The notes beneath the pieces were generated by a model. That model had not been told where the DNA came from. It saw nothing but the letters and a program-made list of their open reading frames with translations, and did not search any database. From Erigeron canadensis (taxonomy: Eukaryota > Streptophyta > Magnoliopsida > Asterales > Asteraceae), in assembly GCF_010389155.1 (NCBI RefSeq), contig NC_057766.1, positions 35,473,516-35,537,515 of the forward strand: a stretch of 64,000 bases of DNA. Reading direction: 5' to 3'. A program made the translations under genes and the position numbers. Positions 22,701 to 31,061 of the stretch are shown piece after piece (the stretch's first letter is position 1; every line of letters starts with the position of its first letter).

Positions 22701-24238
22701 TACTATGGAATACTCATTATAAATGGGGAAAATGAAAATGTTATTATGTAAGTTAATAAGCATTGTATATTGAATGCTACACAAGCACAAATCAGGTTCT
22801 TATCGAAAAAATGCTATTATCTCCATCAGTGCACATTTTCTGCATATCCAGGTTGGTTGCAGGTTCTTATAATTCTAATATCTCCATGTTTTTTATGAAA
22901 GGGCTACCAAAATCGGTTCAGTTCACTACAGTTCTGGTGAAGGTTTGATAAATTGAGAAAACTCGGGAATTTACCACTCAAAACATCTTATCTTATAGTT
23001 TTATATAACAATAGAAGTTGTCAAGCTATTACTGGGTCATGTTACTTAACGCAATGGGATTCCCTCTAAAATCATTTCTGATAAAGACCTTGTCTTTATG
23101 AGTAGCTTCTGGAAAGAAATTTTCGGAGTGCATTCCTCTTTAAAGTGATGGACAAACTAAGTCGGTAAGTTGTGAGTAGAAGACATGAAAACATACTTCA
23201 GGCGTCATGCTCCACAACTTAGGTTGTGACTATTATTAAAACAAAGCCTCCTAAATAGTCCCAATACCAGATTGTATATGTTTCGTATGAAGCTCCCTTT
23301 GGTTAGACTCTACCTTCTTACATTGTTTTACCATCCTAAAGTTTCATTAATCAGGCTAGTGGCTGTTGATGTTAATGCACTAAAAGACCATTTGCTCAAG
23401 GCTCAACTGAGAACGAAAACGTATGCCACTGCAAGTACTTTTGCAATTAGAGAACAAGTTAACCTAAAATTTCAACATATAATTCACCACATAAGAGAAA
23501 CTTTCACAAATTGGATCCTTTTCAAGCGCTTCTAGAGGTGAGCAATAAATAAATCATCGACAAGAAGTTTACGTACGCTTTACTTCCTTCTTCTCCAATT
23601 ACAATGATCCTTCATCTCAACATTCTTACACATGTGTATCATAAACATTTGCATATCCAAGGTCCAAACTAATAACTTCTCCTTACAAACAAAATTTCAA
23701 CTTTATCTCATTCCTTAAGATATCGACTTCTATATTCTCGCATCACTCCTATTCTAAACTTCTCAGCTAGATTAACTTATTGCATACAGCTAACAACACC
23801 TATATACAGGATTCTACATTAATGCATATACTGAGTATGTATATATGTATGTATTCGTGTACATATCGAAATGAATTAAATTGAAAGAAAACCGACCTCA
23901 TCGAGATCACGTTGACCGGGAACCCACTGCGACGGACCAGAATCCGATAACACCGAATCATCATCATCATTACTACCTATCTCACCAGCATAGCCACTGC
24001 TACTACTACTAAATGCACTTTCAATTTCGGTTGAACATGATCCATTAGCGATCTGAGCTACAGATTCCTGATTTTGATCATCAATTGCGTCATCAATATC
24101 ATTATCATCAATTGAAGTGTGGTGGTTTAATCCGAATGATGATAGTTGGTTTTCAATTGCGTCCAGTGAGTCATCGATTGAATCGGAATTAGGGTTTTGA
24201 CTGACAGATTCTTCTTCTTTGCTTGAATCTGACGTCAT
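16797..24238 (-). CDS. MON1: MON1/SAND vacuolar fusion protein, 14 exons, 561 aa
   Basis: Exons: 24238-23897, 19549-19470, 19374-19303, 19171-19132, 18841-18740, 18604-18483, 18391-18259, 18167-18076, 17963-17882, 17785-17721, 17648-17346, 17270-17179, 17077-17013, 16892-16797. All have GT-AG borders and compatible phases, giving 1686 bp including TGA. Family landmarks are [52 protein letters not shown] and a C terminus FAW. MON1 with CCZ1 is the exchange factor that activates Rab7 on endosomes for fusion with the vacuole. The acidic, Ser-rich N-terminal 114 codons form one exon, as in other plants. An in-frame ATG 21 codons upstream (24299-24301) exists; I prefer the MTSDSS start because it resembles the Arabidopsis N terminus. 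No lesion was found. Confidence 0.95.
20031..21505 (-). mobile_element. Small LTR-bounded retroelement in MON1 intron 1
   Basis: Direct repeats of about 145 bp (20031-20176 and 21361-21505) share the core GAACCCATCCCATAATAGGC and a GGCCGATGTGGGATCATAT end. The element is bordered by the 5-bp duplication TGTGC (20026-20030 and 21506-21510). On the minus strand a primer-binding-like TGTTATCAGAGA follows the right repeat. A 114-codon acidic frame (21392-21048) lies next, where gag would start. Most of the interior is missing. It is a deletion derivative or TRIM-like, non-autonomous element. A second, different LTR lies inside at 20328-20611. Confidence 0.8.
20328..20611 (-). repeat. Second, unlike LTR inside the intronic element
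   Basis: The segment runs TGTGTAACAG...CCGTATCA. On the minus strand it is preceded by a purine tract (GCGGCGGGAAG, next to 20612) and followed by TTGGTATCAGGCC, which resembles a primer-binding site, at 20315-20327. The minus strand just upstream encodes [16 protein letters not shown] sequence, as at the end of some plant Gypsy pol genes. A single LTR with a 3'-type flank on one side and a 5'-type flank on the other suggests recombination or a tandem array. Confidence 0.6.
22126..22316 (+). repeat. Tandem 101-bp duplication in MON1 intron 1
   Basis: The unit starting GTCCCTAGACC (22126-22226) is repeated from 22227 to about 22316. Both copies contain AGAAATTTAAAGATTCCAAC and TTCTGAATTTAATCTT. 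About ten substitutions separate them. It probably lies within decayed retroelement sequence. Confidence 0.85.
22440..23535 (+). pseudogene. pol: Decayed Ty3/Gypsy pol fragment (RNase H end and integrase)
   Basis: On the plus strand, a [13 protein letters not shown] piece at about 22560-22595 resembles the end of Gypsy RNase H. GLPKS with TVLVKV at about 22905-22945 resembles the start of the integrase core. [19 protein letters not shown] at about 23060-23130 and DGQT at about 23148 are integrase landmarks. The segment between the last two is deleted, and frames change repeatedly. The 87-codon frame at 23272-23535 continues into the region after the catalytic core. It is oriented opposite to MON1 and not functional. 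Confidence 0.7.
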
Positions 24239-24420
24239 TAAAAGGCTAATTTGTTCAATCGTTAGGGTTCTTAAATTGGGGAAATGTTTAGGGTTTTGCA
24301 ATTGTAAAATGCATCAGAAAAGTTGTTCATACTCACATTGGACACTTCGGATAACCCGATGTCACACATACGGGTCGGTAATGCCGTCCATGGAATTTAG
24401 AATTATGATCTTTATTTAAA
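24239..24420 (-). promoter_or_regulatory. MON1 5' leader and proximal promoter
   Basis: Sequence immediately upstream of the MON1 start on the minus strand, including an in-frame upstream ATG at 24299-24301. The transcription start is not identifiable, and no clear TATA box is seen. A Helitron begins only 25 bp beyond, at 24445, so any distal promoter would lie in or past mobile DNA. Confidence 0.45.
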
Positions 24421-24444
24421 TCTATACTTTTATCCTTTTATACT

Positions 24445-24957
24445 TCTATACTACTATATAAAGATTATACACTTATGGTTGGATCAGTGGTAAACGCCCT
24501 TGCCTCTGAAGACAGAGGTCATGGGTTCGATCCTCATCCTATGCAAAGGTTGGAGGGCCTTTTCTATCATTTAGGTAGAAACTGGAAGCAGCCTCTCTAC
24601 TTAGGTAGAGACAAGGTCTGCCTACATCTTAACCTCCCCCATACACCGTCGAGGTATTGGGGCTCAAAACCCGCGGGAGGCGGCACTGAGCAGTTACTTA
24701 CTTACTTACTTACTCTAGAGATGCAAAATGATCATTATACCCTTAATGAATTAACTTACACCATTGGTCCTTTATCTTTTAAAATATCTCATTACCCCTT
24801 TAGATCAATTACCTTTACATCAATTACATTTACATCAACATACACCACTCGACACCACCACCACCACCACCACCAATAGTCGCGTCATCACCACCTGTTG
24901 CCGACACCACCAGACCACCGTAACCATCATCGCCGCATTGCACGGGTACCGTGCTAG
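24445..24957 (+). mobile_element. Non-autonomous Helitron carrying a SINE (plus)
   Basis: It starts TCTATACTACTATATAAAGA and ends GCATTGCACGGGTACCGTGCTAG followed by T. The end has a GCAC...GTGC stem and a canonical CTAG terminus. A (CAC)n run lies at about 24856-24876, near the 3' part. An Au-like SINE interrupts it near its left end. The 134-codon frame 24475-24879 crosses the SINE and (CAC)n and is not a gene. Confidence 0.7.
24478..24716 (+). mobile_element. Au-like tRNA-derived SINE (plus)
   Basis: An A-box region GGATCAGTGGTAAACGCC and a B box GGGTTCGATCC open the element. The body contains CTGGAAGCAGCCTCTCTAC, AAGGTCTGCCTACATCTTAA and ACACCGTCGAGGTATTGGGG, resembling the Au family of plant SINEs. 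The tail is (ACTT)n at about 24699-24716. Fragments of the same family lie at 38017-38085 and, inverted, at 44185-44280. Confidence 0.8.
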
Positions 24958-25009
24958 TTAAAATATAGTAAAAATAGCTTAGATATTATTTTGTTTCCTT
25001 CTTTAAAGA

Positions 25010-25248
25010 CGATCATGGTACCCGCGCAATGCGTTAGCGATGACATTAGTTGCGATGTGGTGGCATCAGCGTCAAGTGGTGTTAGTAATTGATACAAAGA
25101 TATTTGATTTTTAGGGATAGTGAATATCTTTTAAATAATTATGGAATGGTTGTGTAAGTTAATTAATTAAGGGTAAAATGGTAATTTTGCATGTCAAAAA
25201 ATTGTAAACTTTTCAACTTAGGAGTAGAATTTTATATAGTAGTATAGA
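25010..25248 (-). mobile_element. Small Helitron, tail to tail with its neighbour (minus)
   Basis: The minus-strand 5' end A|TCTATACTACTATATAAAA at 25248 nearly equals that of the plus-strand Helitron at 24445. The 3' end is CGCATTGCGCGGGTACCATGATCG, next to T. The terminal four bases deviate from CTRR. Only about 52 bp separate the two 3' ends. Confidence 0.6.
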
Positions 25249-25926
25249 TAAATTTCACTTGAAATTTAGTGTTGCGATTCGACAGCGAGAGGTCTAGCAT
25301 ACGTTGGGTCCGCACTAGAGAGCTCTTTTGAAGAAAAATTACTTATTTCAAATACCCAATGGGGAAAACCCTCCACTAATCCGCCAAAAGCACGACGATT
25401 AATAGGATAAACCCAACGGTTGCTAATCAACCTACGGAACGAAGAAACTTAGGCCGTCTAGCTAAAACTAATCTTAGTCCTCTCACATAATTCTCAAAAC
25501 TACTAACTAACCTAGCCCTCTCGCTAAACACTCATTGGTCATGTCCTCCGACAGACAATTTGGGGTCAACAAAAACTAGAGTAACCTTTCCCATGGGTTT
25601 AGGCCTATCGATACTCAAAGCCAAAACCACTACGGAGGTCACAGAGAACCATAGTATAAAACAAAAGTGTACTTAACCTATTCCCATGTGTTTTACCCTC
25701 CTTGTCCACGTCATCCGCCCAGAAGCTCATTTGGCGCATTCGGAAATCTGTCCATCCCCCCTCCATCGCCTACCTTTCTTCTGTCAGGTCTACTTAACCT
25801 ACCTCTTCTCTTGTCAACCCACTCACTATATCTATCTAAAATACTCCTAAAATATTTTCCAATTCATATTTACTCAATCTACCATTCTCTTTTATTTTCT
25901 AATGTCTCACCTGCGCGGGTAACGCT
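25249..25926. other. Unidentified, less AT-rich block ending in a Helitron-type terminus
   Basis: About 25265-25640 is richer in GC than its surroundings and has no open frame of note. It reads like retroelement leader sequence (ACCCAATGGGGAAAACCCTCC), but I cannot place it. The plus strand then ends with TGCGCGGGTAACGCTCTAG|T at 25930, a Helitron-type 3' end whose 5' partner I could not find. Confidence 0.4.
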
Positions 25927-25975
25927 CTAGTAATATATATATATATATATACACACCCACACATACACACACAGT

Positions 25976-26095
25976 AGGGTGAGCATGGTTCGGTTTGGGT
26001 TGGTTTTTTGGTTAAATTGTAAATCAAACCGAACCTTTCGGTTTTTATAAACCAGAAACCGTTGATTCGGTTTTGGCGCTTTTTTCTTTTTTTTT
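25976..26095 (+). mobile_element. End of an hAT-like element (AACCGAAC-rich)
   Basis: AGTAGGGTGAGCATGGTTCGG, followed by repeated GGTTT/AACCGAAC motifs, resembles the end of the element at 1352. The opposite end was not found, so this is probably a fragment. A (TA)n(CA)n run precedes it. Confidence 0.35.
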
Positions 26096-27043
26096 TTTAG
26101 GTTTGTTAAATCAAACATTTTATTAAAGGATATTAGCCTATATATTCGGTCACTATTGCTAAAAGATATATAATATATATGTTATTTCCCAATTGTTTTT
26201 ATTGAGTATTATATGTATGGAAATGGCGTTATAGATAATCATGGTTAATGCCATGGCTACCGGATGAGAAATTAGTTGCTATAACAAAGTATCACTTTTA
26301 AGTTGTGGCCACTAGGTTCACCAATGCACACATGCCCCACAATGTAGGGTCCGATCGGTATCCATCCTCAGCATAAGGGAACAATAAAGGATATAGAAGT
26401 GTAAGATACTAGAAGTGCAAGATATCGAGGATGCAACTCATTAATACGTTGTAGTTGTCGACTACGTGTTTCCAAAACAATATCTCTTGAATCGAAGCCG
26501 TACGTCAATGGCACCTACAATTAAGGCAGCTACTTCACTGGTGGTAGGAATATTATACTGCCTGCCATCCTTTTCTCTTTGCTGCATTCGAGAACTGAGT
26601 ATTACATTGTTTTTATTTTGTTGTTTGTCTTAATGGACTTACTAAAACATTTATAGTAATATTAAGTCAATATTAATAGGACCTTAACTTTTATGATGCT
26701 TTAGGAGTAATATGATAATATACAAGATTAAACAAAAATCGTGAGGGGATTCCAATACTTGGATGTTAGTAAAAGATTACACAAAAGTTGGTCCACAAAG
26801 ACAACACATTAATTGGTCCTTGTTAGGCTAACTCGTCTGTTGTGCAATCAACTTATATACAAATATAGAAATGTTTGAACAACTTTTTGCACTATCTTTC
26901 TAAATGTCAAGCCAAGCCATTAATTGTTGTGGATTCTTAACTTACAGTTGTGATTATGTTCTTTTTTCTTTTATGAATATTGATTATTGTGTATATATTG
27001 TTGAAACTTTAAACTCTGAAAGAATCATTGTTTTTCTTTGGAA
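26096..27043. other. Intergenic stretch
   Basis: No gene or repeat ends recognised. Confidence 0.45.
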
Positions 27044-28016
27044 TCTATACACTCTATATAAACAAACTACCCCTCCCAAATTAAACATCCTACTTTTGAA
27101 TTCTCTATTTTACCCTTTCAATTAACACTACCACCAAACACTTTATTACTAAATTCCTAAATTACCCTTAAAAACCTTACGCCCCGGCCCTTCCATTCCC
27201 TGAACCGCCGACCATTAACCACCTCTCTATCTCTTACCTTTACCGCAGGAATCATTATCACCAATTGCAGCCGGAATTGTCACCACCACAAACGCATCCA
27301 CCTATCTCTCTCGCCTGTAATCATCACCAACAGTCATTGGAATCATCACCACCAACCGCCACAAACGGAATCACAACCATCTTTCTCGCGCATGTACCAT
27401 CGTTTTTTCGTACTAATTTCTCCTACCTGTATTAGGGTTTCATAATGATTACATAACTACTCCTTTTTTTTTGTTACAGAAAATTCTAATAATTTAAACG
27501 GTTGATATTTTTCAATTGAGAAAAGCAACATAATAGAAAAAGGATGCAGTTTGCTGGAATACCATAATCATACGGTATGTCCTATTGACATATTTGTGTA
27601 ATTTCTGTTTTATTGGATTATAGATTATGTTTGGATTTTATTTACACTGTTCATATGCATCTTGGTTAATATAATGAATTGATGATGCTGCCCGACTAAA
27701 CTGATTATGTTGCTTTAATCTTTAAGGTGAAATGATCAAATGTGTTAAAGAATGTCATCAATACAATCTTTTTTTTTTTAACTAAAATATATATGGCGTA
27801 CATTTTTTTTAAGTATATATGGAGTATATCTAAGGTGTTATAAAATATACTTTCTATTGGCAAATTACTATTATGATGATGATGTACCAGTGTATGAATA
27901 TGAATGTATCACTTTTTTTCTATTTTCATTAGTTCAAGGTAACCTAGATGGCTAGATGTGGTAATGAAAGAACATGCGTTTCCTGAATTTATACTAAATA
28001 AACAAAAAAAATGCAG

Positions 28017-28133
28017 AATGGGTTGTGGCTAAGAAGCTACAAGTTGAAAAATGCATGGAAGAAATAGAATGATGCTAACAGGAAGTTGATTTTCAACAGG
28101 ACTAAGCATTACATTCAAGAGTATAAAGCTCAG
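28017..28133 (+). pseudogene. Captured ribosomal protein L7-like exon
   Basis: It is bordered by ATGCAG on the left and CAG|GTATGA on the right. One frame reads EWVVAKKLQVEKCMEE and then stops. The next frame continues NRKLIFNRTKHYIQEYKAQ. Both match the N-terminal helical part of plant 60S ribosomal protein uL30/RPL7 (EWALAKK... then NRKLIFNRAKQY). A frame change or small indel near 28070 separates them. The flanking exon-like pieces do not continue RPL7, so this is a fragment and not a gene. Confidence 0.6.
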
Positions 28134-28323
28134 GTATGACCATCGTTTTGTGTTTATGTCGGTTTTTTTTTTTTGGCTTTTTAGTATAGGAACCGAATAT
28201 GTGTGGATATATCATATGTGTAAGTGTAGCAAAAGGAGTTGATCCACCTATAACGGGAGGCATGATTGAAAGGTGAATTTTATGATCAATATTTATAATT
28301 GCATATCTTTCTTATATTTACAG

Positions 28324-28527
28324 GTGAAATTTAACAAGAAAATTGCAGAATGTGGAGAAAAAAATGAAGAACACAATGGGGTTGGACAAGCCGAAAAAAC
28401 AATGAACCATTTTAGAAACCAAGAACAAGAAAATAAGTTAAAAGCAGAAAAGTTGGCTGCCATATATCAAGCCACTACAACCCTTCCACCGATGCTCTTT
28501 GGTTGCTTCAGAGACATACGTATTTAA
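28324..28527 (+). pseudogene. Captured exon-like frame, source unknown
   Basis: Following TTTACAG at 28317-28323, a frame of 68 codons runs to TAA. It begins VKFNKKIAECGEKNEEHN and continues with a charged, helix-forming stretch (EQENKLKAEKLAAIYQ). It is downstream of the RPL7-like exon in the same Helitron but does not resemble RPL7. I do not recognise the family. Confidence 0.35.
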
Positions 28528-29839
28528 AATATCTCGGCATTATTATCGCCTTAAATTGTACAAGTTTGTAATTCTTTTTATGGGTCGTTCCACATTGGTT
28601 TGTTTGTCATGTTGTGCAGGAAAAACAAAGATTTTTTTGGGGTTCAAAAACAGAAGCATGGCGGAGATAAGGACCTAATGACATTCATCGGCACAAGACC
28701 AATAAGGTAATTATAACAGTATTTCAACTTAAAATAATTCTTTTTATGTGCCGTTTTGAGATTCTCTTTAGCTCTTCATTGTGGAACTAGGATATCAGCT
28801 TGATAGTAGCGTGTGGTTTGTACCATTTGTTTTTAAATGTTACATTCATAAATTGATGAGGTTCTTACCGGAGCCAAACTTTTTGAGGTCCTCAAGTGTG
28901 TATTTCCATCATTTTTTACATACATGTTGCAAATATAGGATCATGATTCCTTACATTAAATTCTTTACAAGTATGGAATCTTATATTGTTGGTATTTGTG
29001 CAGACGTCAATTACAGAGCTCACAATGGCCATTAGTGTAATTGAGGAAGTCCTATTTGAGCAAGTTATTAAAAGTTGAATGTTCTACGTGCACTAATTAT
29101 CTTATATTGTTGGTCTTTCTGCTTTTCTGCTATTCTTTAAGGTTGGGAATATTTAATCCATTTTGTGTGTCTTCAAGATTCGTTTACACAGGCAAAAAGT
29201 GGGTTTAACTGTTCAAGAACTTCAAAAGCATGGTGAGCAGATTCATCCAACTTGGCTTTTCACCATTATAATTGAGGCGATTATGCTCTATATGTTTTAA
29301 TGTGCTTATATAAAATTGTAGAATGTGGTGTAAGAAGTAATTTTGTGATGCTCCCATTTTCAAAAAAGAAAAATAGATTGTAGCATTGTGTTTGAATTTT
29401 GAGAAGTCACACATATCTACATTTTAATTTGTTTTGTAAATCTTATTTTTCGCATTGTGTGTATATTTTCACTATATACAACCAATTTGTTGTGTTCGTA
29501 TATTCAAGCAACCAGAAAGGTACCGTCTCATTTAACGATTGTTTTTTCAAAGTTACCGCCGTAACGCGCGGGTACCTTTCTGGTATTATATATATATGTA
29601 TTGTCACCGGTAAGTTTTCTTTTTATATAATCTCATCCATCCAATCAAATTAACTACTGATCACAGCCGTATAAACACGGCCATTTAAAACGGAGGTTTA
29701 GTTAATCCTGATAATGAAACGTGGTAATTTATTTATGGGTAGAAAGAATGAGTCTACCCCAATTTCCTCATCAATTCCGTAAATTGTTCTTTTAATCCGT
29801 AAATCATTCTTCCAGTTATATCTATGATGTATTATATAT

Positions 29840-30320
29840 AGGGGTGTCAATTCATTGAATAGACTATAGGCTGTAGCAACATACACAAGATATACAATAC
29901 ATATTTCGTTCCTCTATATCTTCTGTATACTTCTTTATATTCTTCATATCTTATTAATTGAAAATGGTTGATTGTTGTGTTGTTGACCAAAAGATCAAGG
30001 TTTCTAAAGTATTTTACAAATATAGAACATGTGATGAAGCATATAAAGCAGTCAAACCCCATGAATTGCCGGAATGTGGCGATTGTGCTTTGAATCTGAT
30101 CGGAAATCTCATCTTCGTTTGAGTATCTGATCTGAAACGTCCCTTCATGTATCTGATCGACAATTTGGCCGGAAAACCTTCTTCGCCGTCGTGGTGGATC
30201 TGGCCGCGATCTTAATGGCTTACTCGCCGCCGTGTATGAGGTTTTTGAAAGTAGATCGATAAGGAAACGGCAGAGCCAATAGGCTAAAAGTGACAAGGTT
30301 TTTGGCCGAAGTTGCATATT
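29840..30320 (-). other. Gene-like open frame of 156 codons, unassigned
   Basis: The minus-strand frame starts at 30317 and runs to 29847. Its first half (about 30060-30317) is less AT-rich and contains a basic RPDPPRRRRRFSGQIVD stretch. The second half is AT-rich and composition-like. It ends inside the boundary region of possible Helitron ends. It may be a captured coding fragment or chance. No known domain was recognised. Confidence 0.25.
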
Positions 30321-31031
30321 TCCGGTCAGATAATTCCCATTTGTTCCTGTCTTCCTACTTTTTAGCGATATAAAAAATGATAATTCATTTTAGGATTAAA
30401 ACAAAATCGACAGTTGGGGTAATATTAGGTGATGTATAAATTTTAGTTATATATATGTTGTTTAGCTTGTGATCGGTAAGGATAGAGTTTTTCTTTTTTT
30501 TGAACAGCCGGTAAGGAAGGAGTTAAGATGAAAAATATAAATATAATTTGTTAATGTTTTGGGTTAGTTATGATAGTAATCAACATAGTGAGTCACTGAG
30601 TTGTATACGATTTACGTTACACGTGTGTTAACATGAATTGTGAATCTCTAATACAATGAGTTTTAATTGAAAACTCTGTAGGCTGTTCTTATACCAATTT
30701 GATATATGTATATATTTAGAACAAATTCAATCACCTATACAAACATATATATAAATTATTAAATTCCAGTTATTACATTATATACAAAAATGATATCCAC
30801 ATTTTAAACCACAAATCAACTTTGTTAAAAATATGAAAACAATGTCTATTATCATTCGGTTCCTGTAAATTGAAAATTTTGGTTCCATCTCCAAGATAAA
30901 GTATTGGGACTTTGAGATAACTCGTGAGATGAAGTATTATGAGACGATTCATTAACAAACACTATTTAATGGTTTATATTATGATTTTATGAAATATGTG
31001 GTGTAAGTTATAAATGTGTTTTATTTTGTGT

Positions 31032-31061
31032 AACCCGAACAACACACGGGTATTATACTCG
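31032..31061 (+). mobile_element. Helitron-type 3' terminus (plus)
   Basis: ACCCG...CGGGT can form a stem. It is followed after a short spacer by ...ACTCG|T. A possible 5' partner, A|TCTATGATGTATTATATA at 29821, would make a 1.2-kb element containing the 156-codon frame. That pairing is a guess. Confidence 0.4.

Larger units (their letters stand above)
19550..23896 (-). other. MON1 intron 1 (4.3 kb), loaded with repeats
   Basis: The donor GAG|GTCGGT lies at 23896 and the acceptor TGCAG at 19550. Phase 0 on both sides joins LDE to DDASLSW without gain or loss, so no exon is missing. The other introns are tens to a few hundred bases long. This one holds an LTR-bounded element, a tandem duplication and a decayed Gypsy fragment. 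All are non-coding for MON1, and the splice sites are intact. Confidence 0.9.
27044..29583 (+). mobile_element. Gene-fragment-carrying Helitron (plus)
   Basis: It starts A|TCTATACACTCTATATAAAC. It ends CGTAACGCGCGGGTACCTTTCTGG followed by T, with CTGG fitting CTRR. GGTACCTTTCTGGT at the end is mirrored by ACCAGAAAGGTACC 60 bp upstream (from about 29511), forming a long inverted repeat. The ends resemble those of the smaller Helitrons nearby. The 2.5-kb interior holds exon-like pieces with splice borders at 28017-28133, 28324-28527, about 28620-28706 and about 29004-29078. No Rep/helicase is present. The pieces may come from more than one source gene. Confidence 0.6.

Noticed and set aside
23272..23535. 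87-codon plus-strand frame as a gene
   Set aside because: It continues a decayed Gypsy integrase region in MON1 intron 1.
24475..24879. 134-codon open frame on the plus strand
   Set aside because: It reads through a SINE and a (CAC)n tract inside a Helitron and has no protein features.
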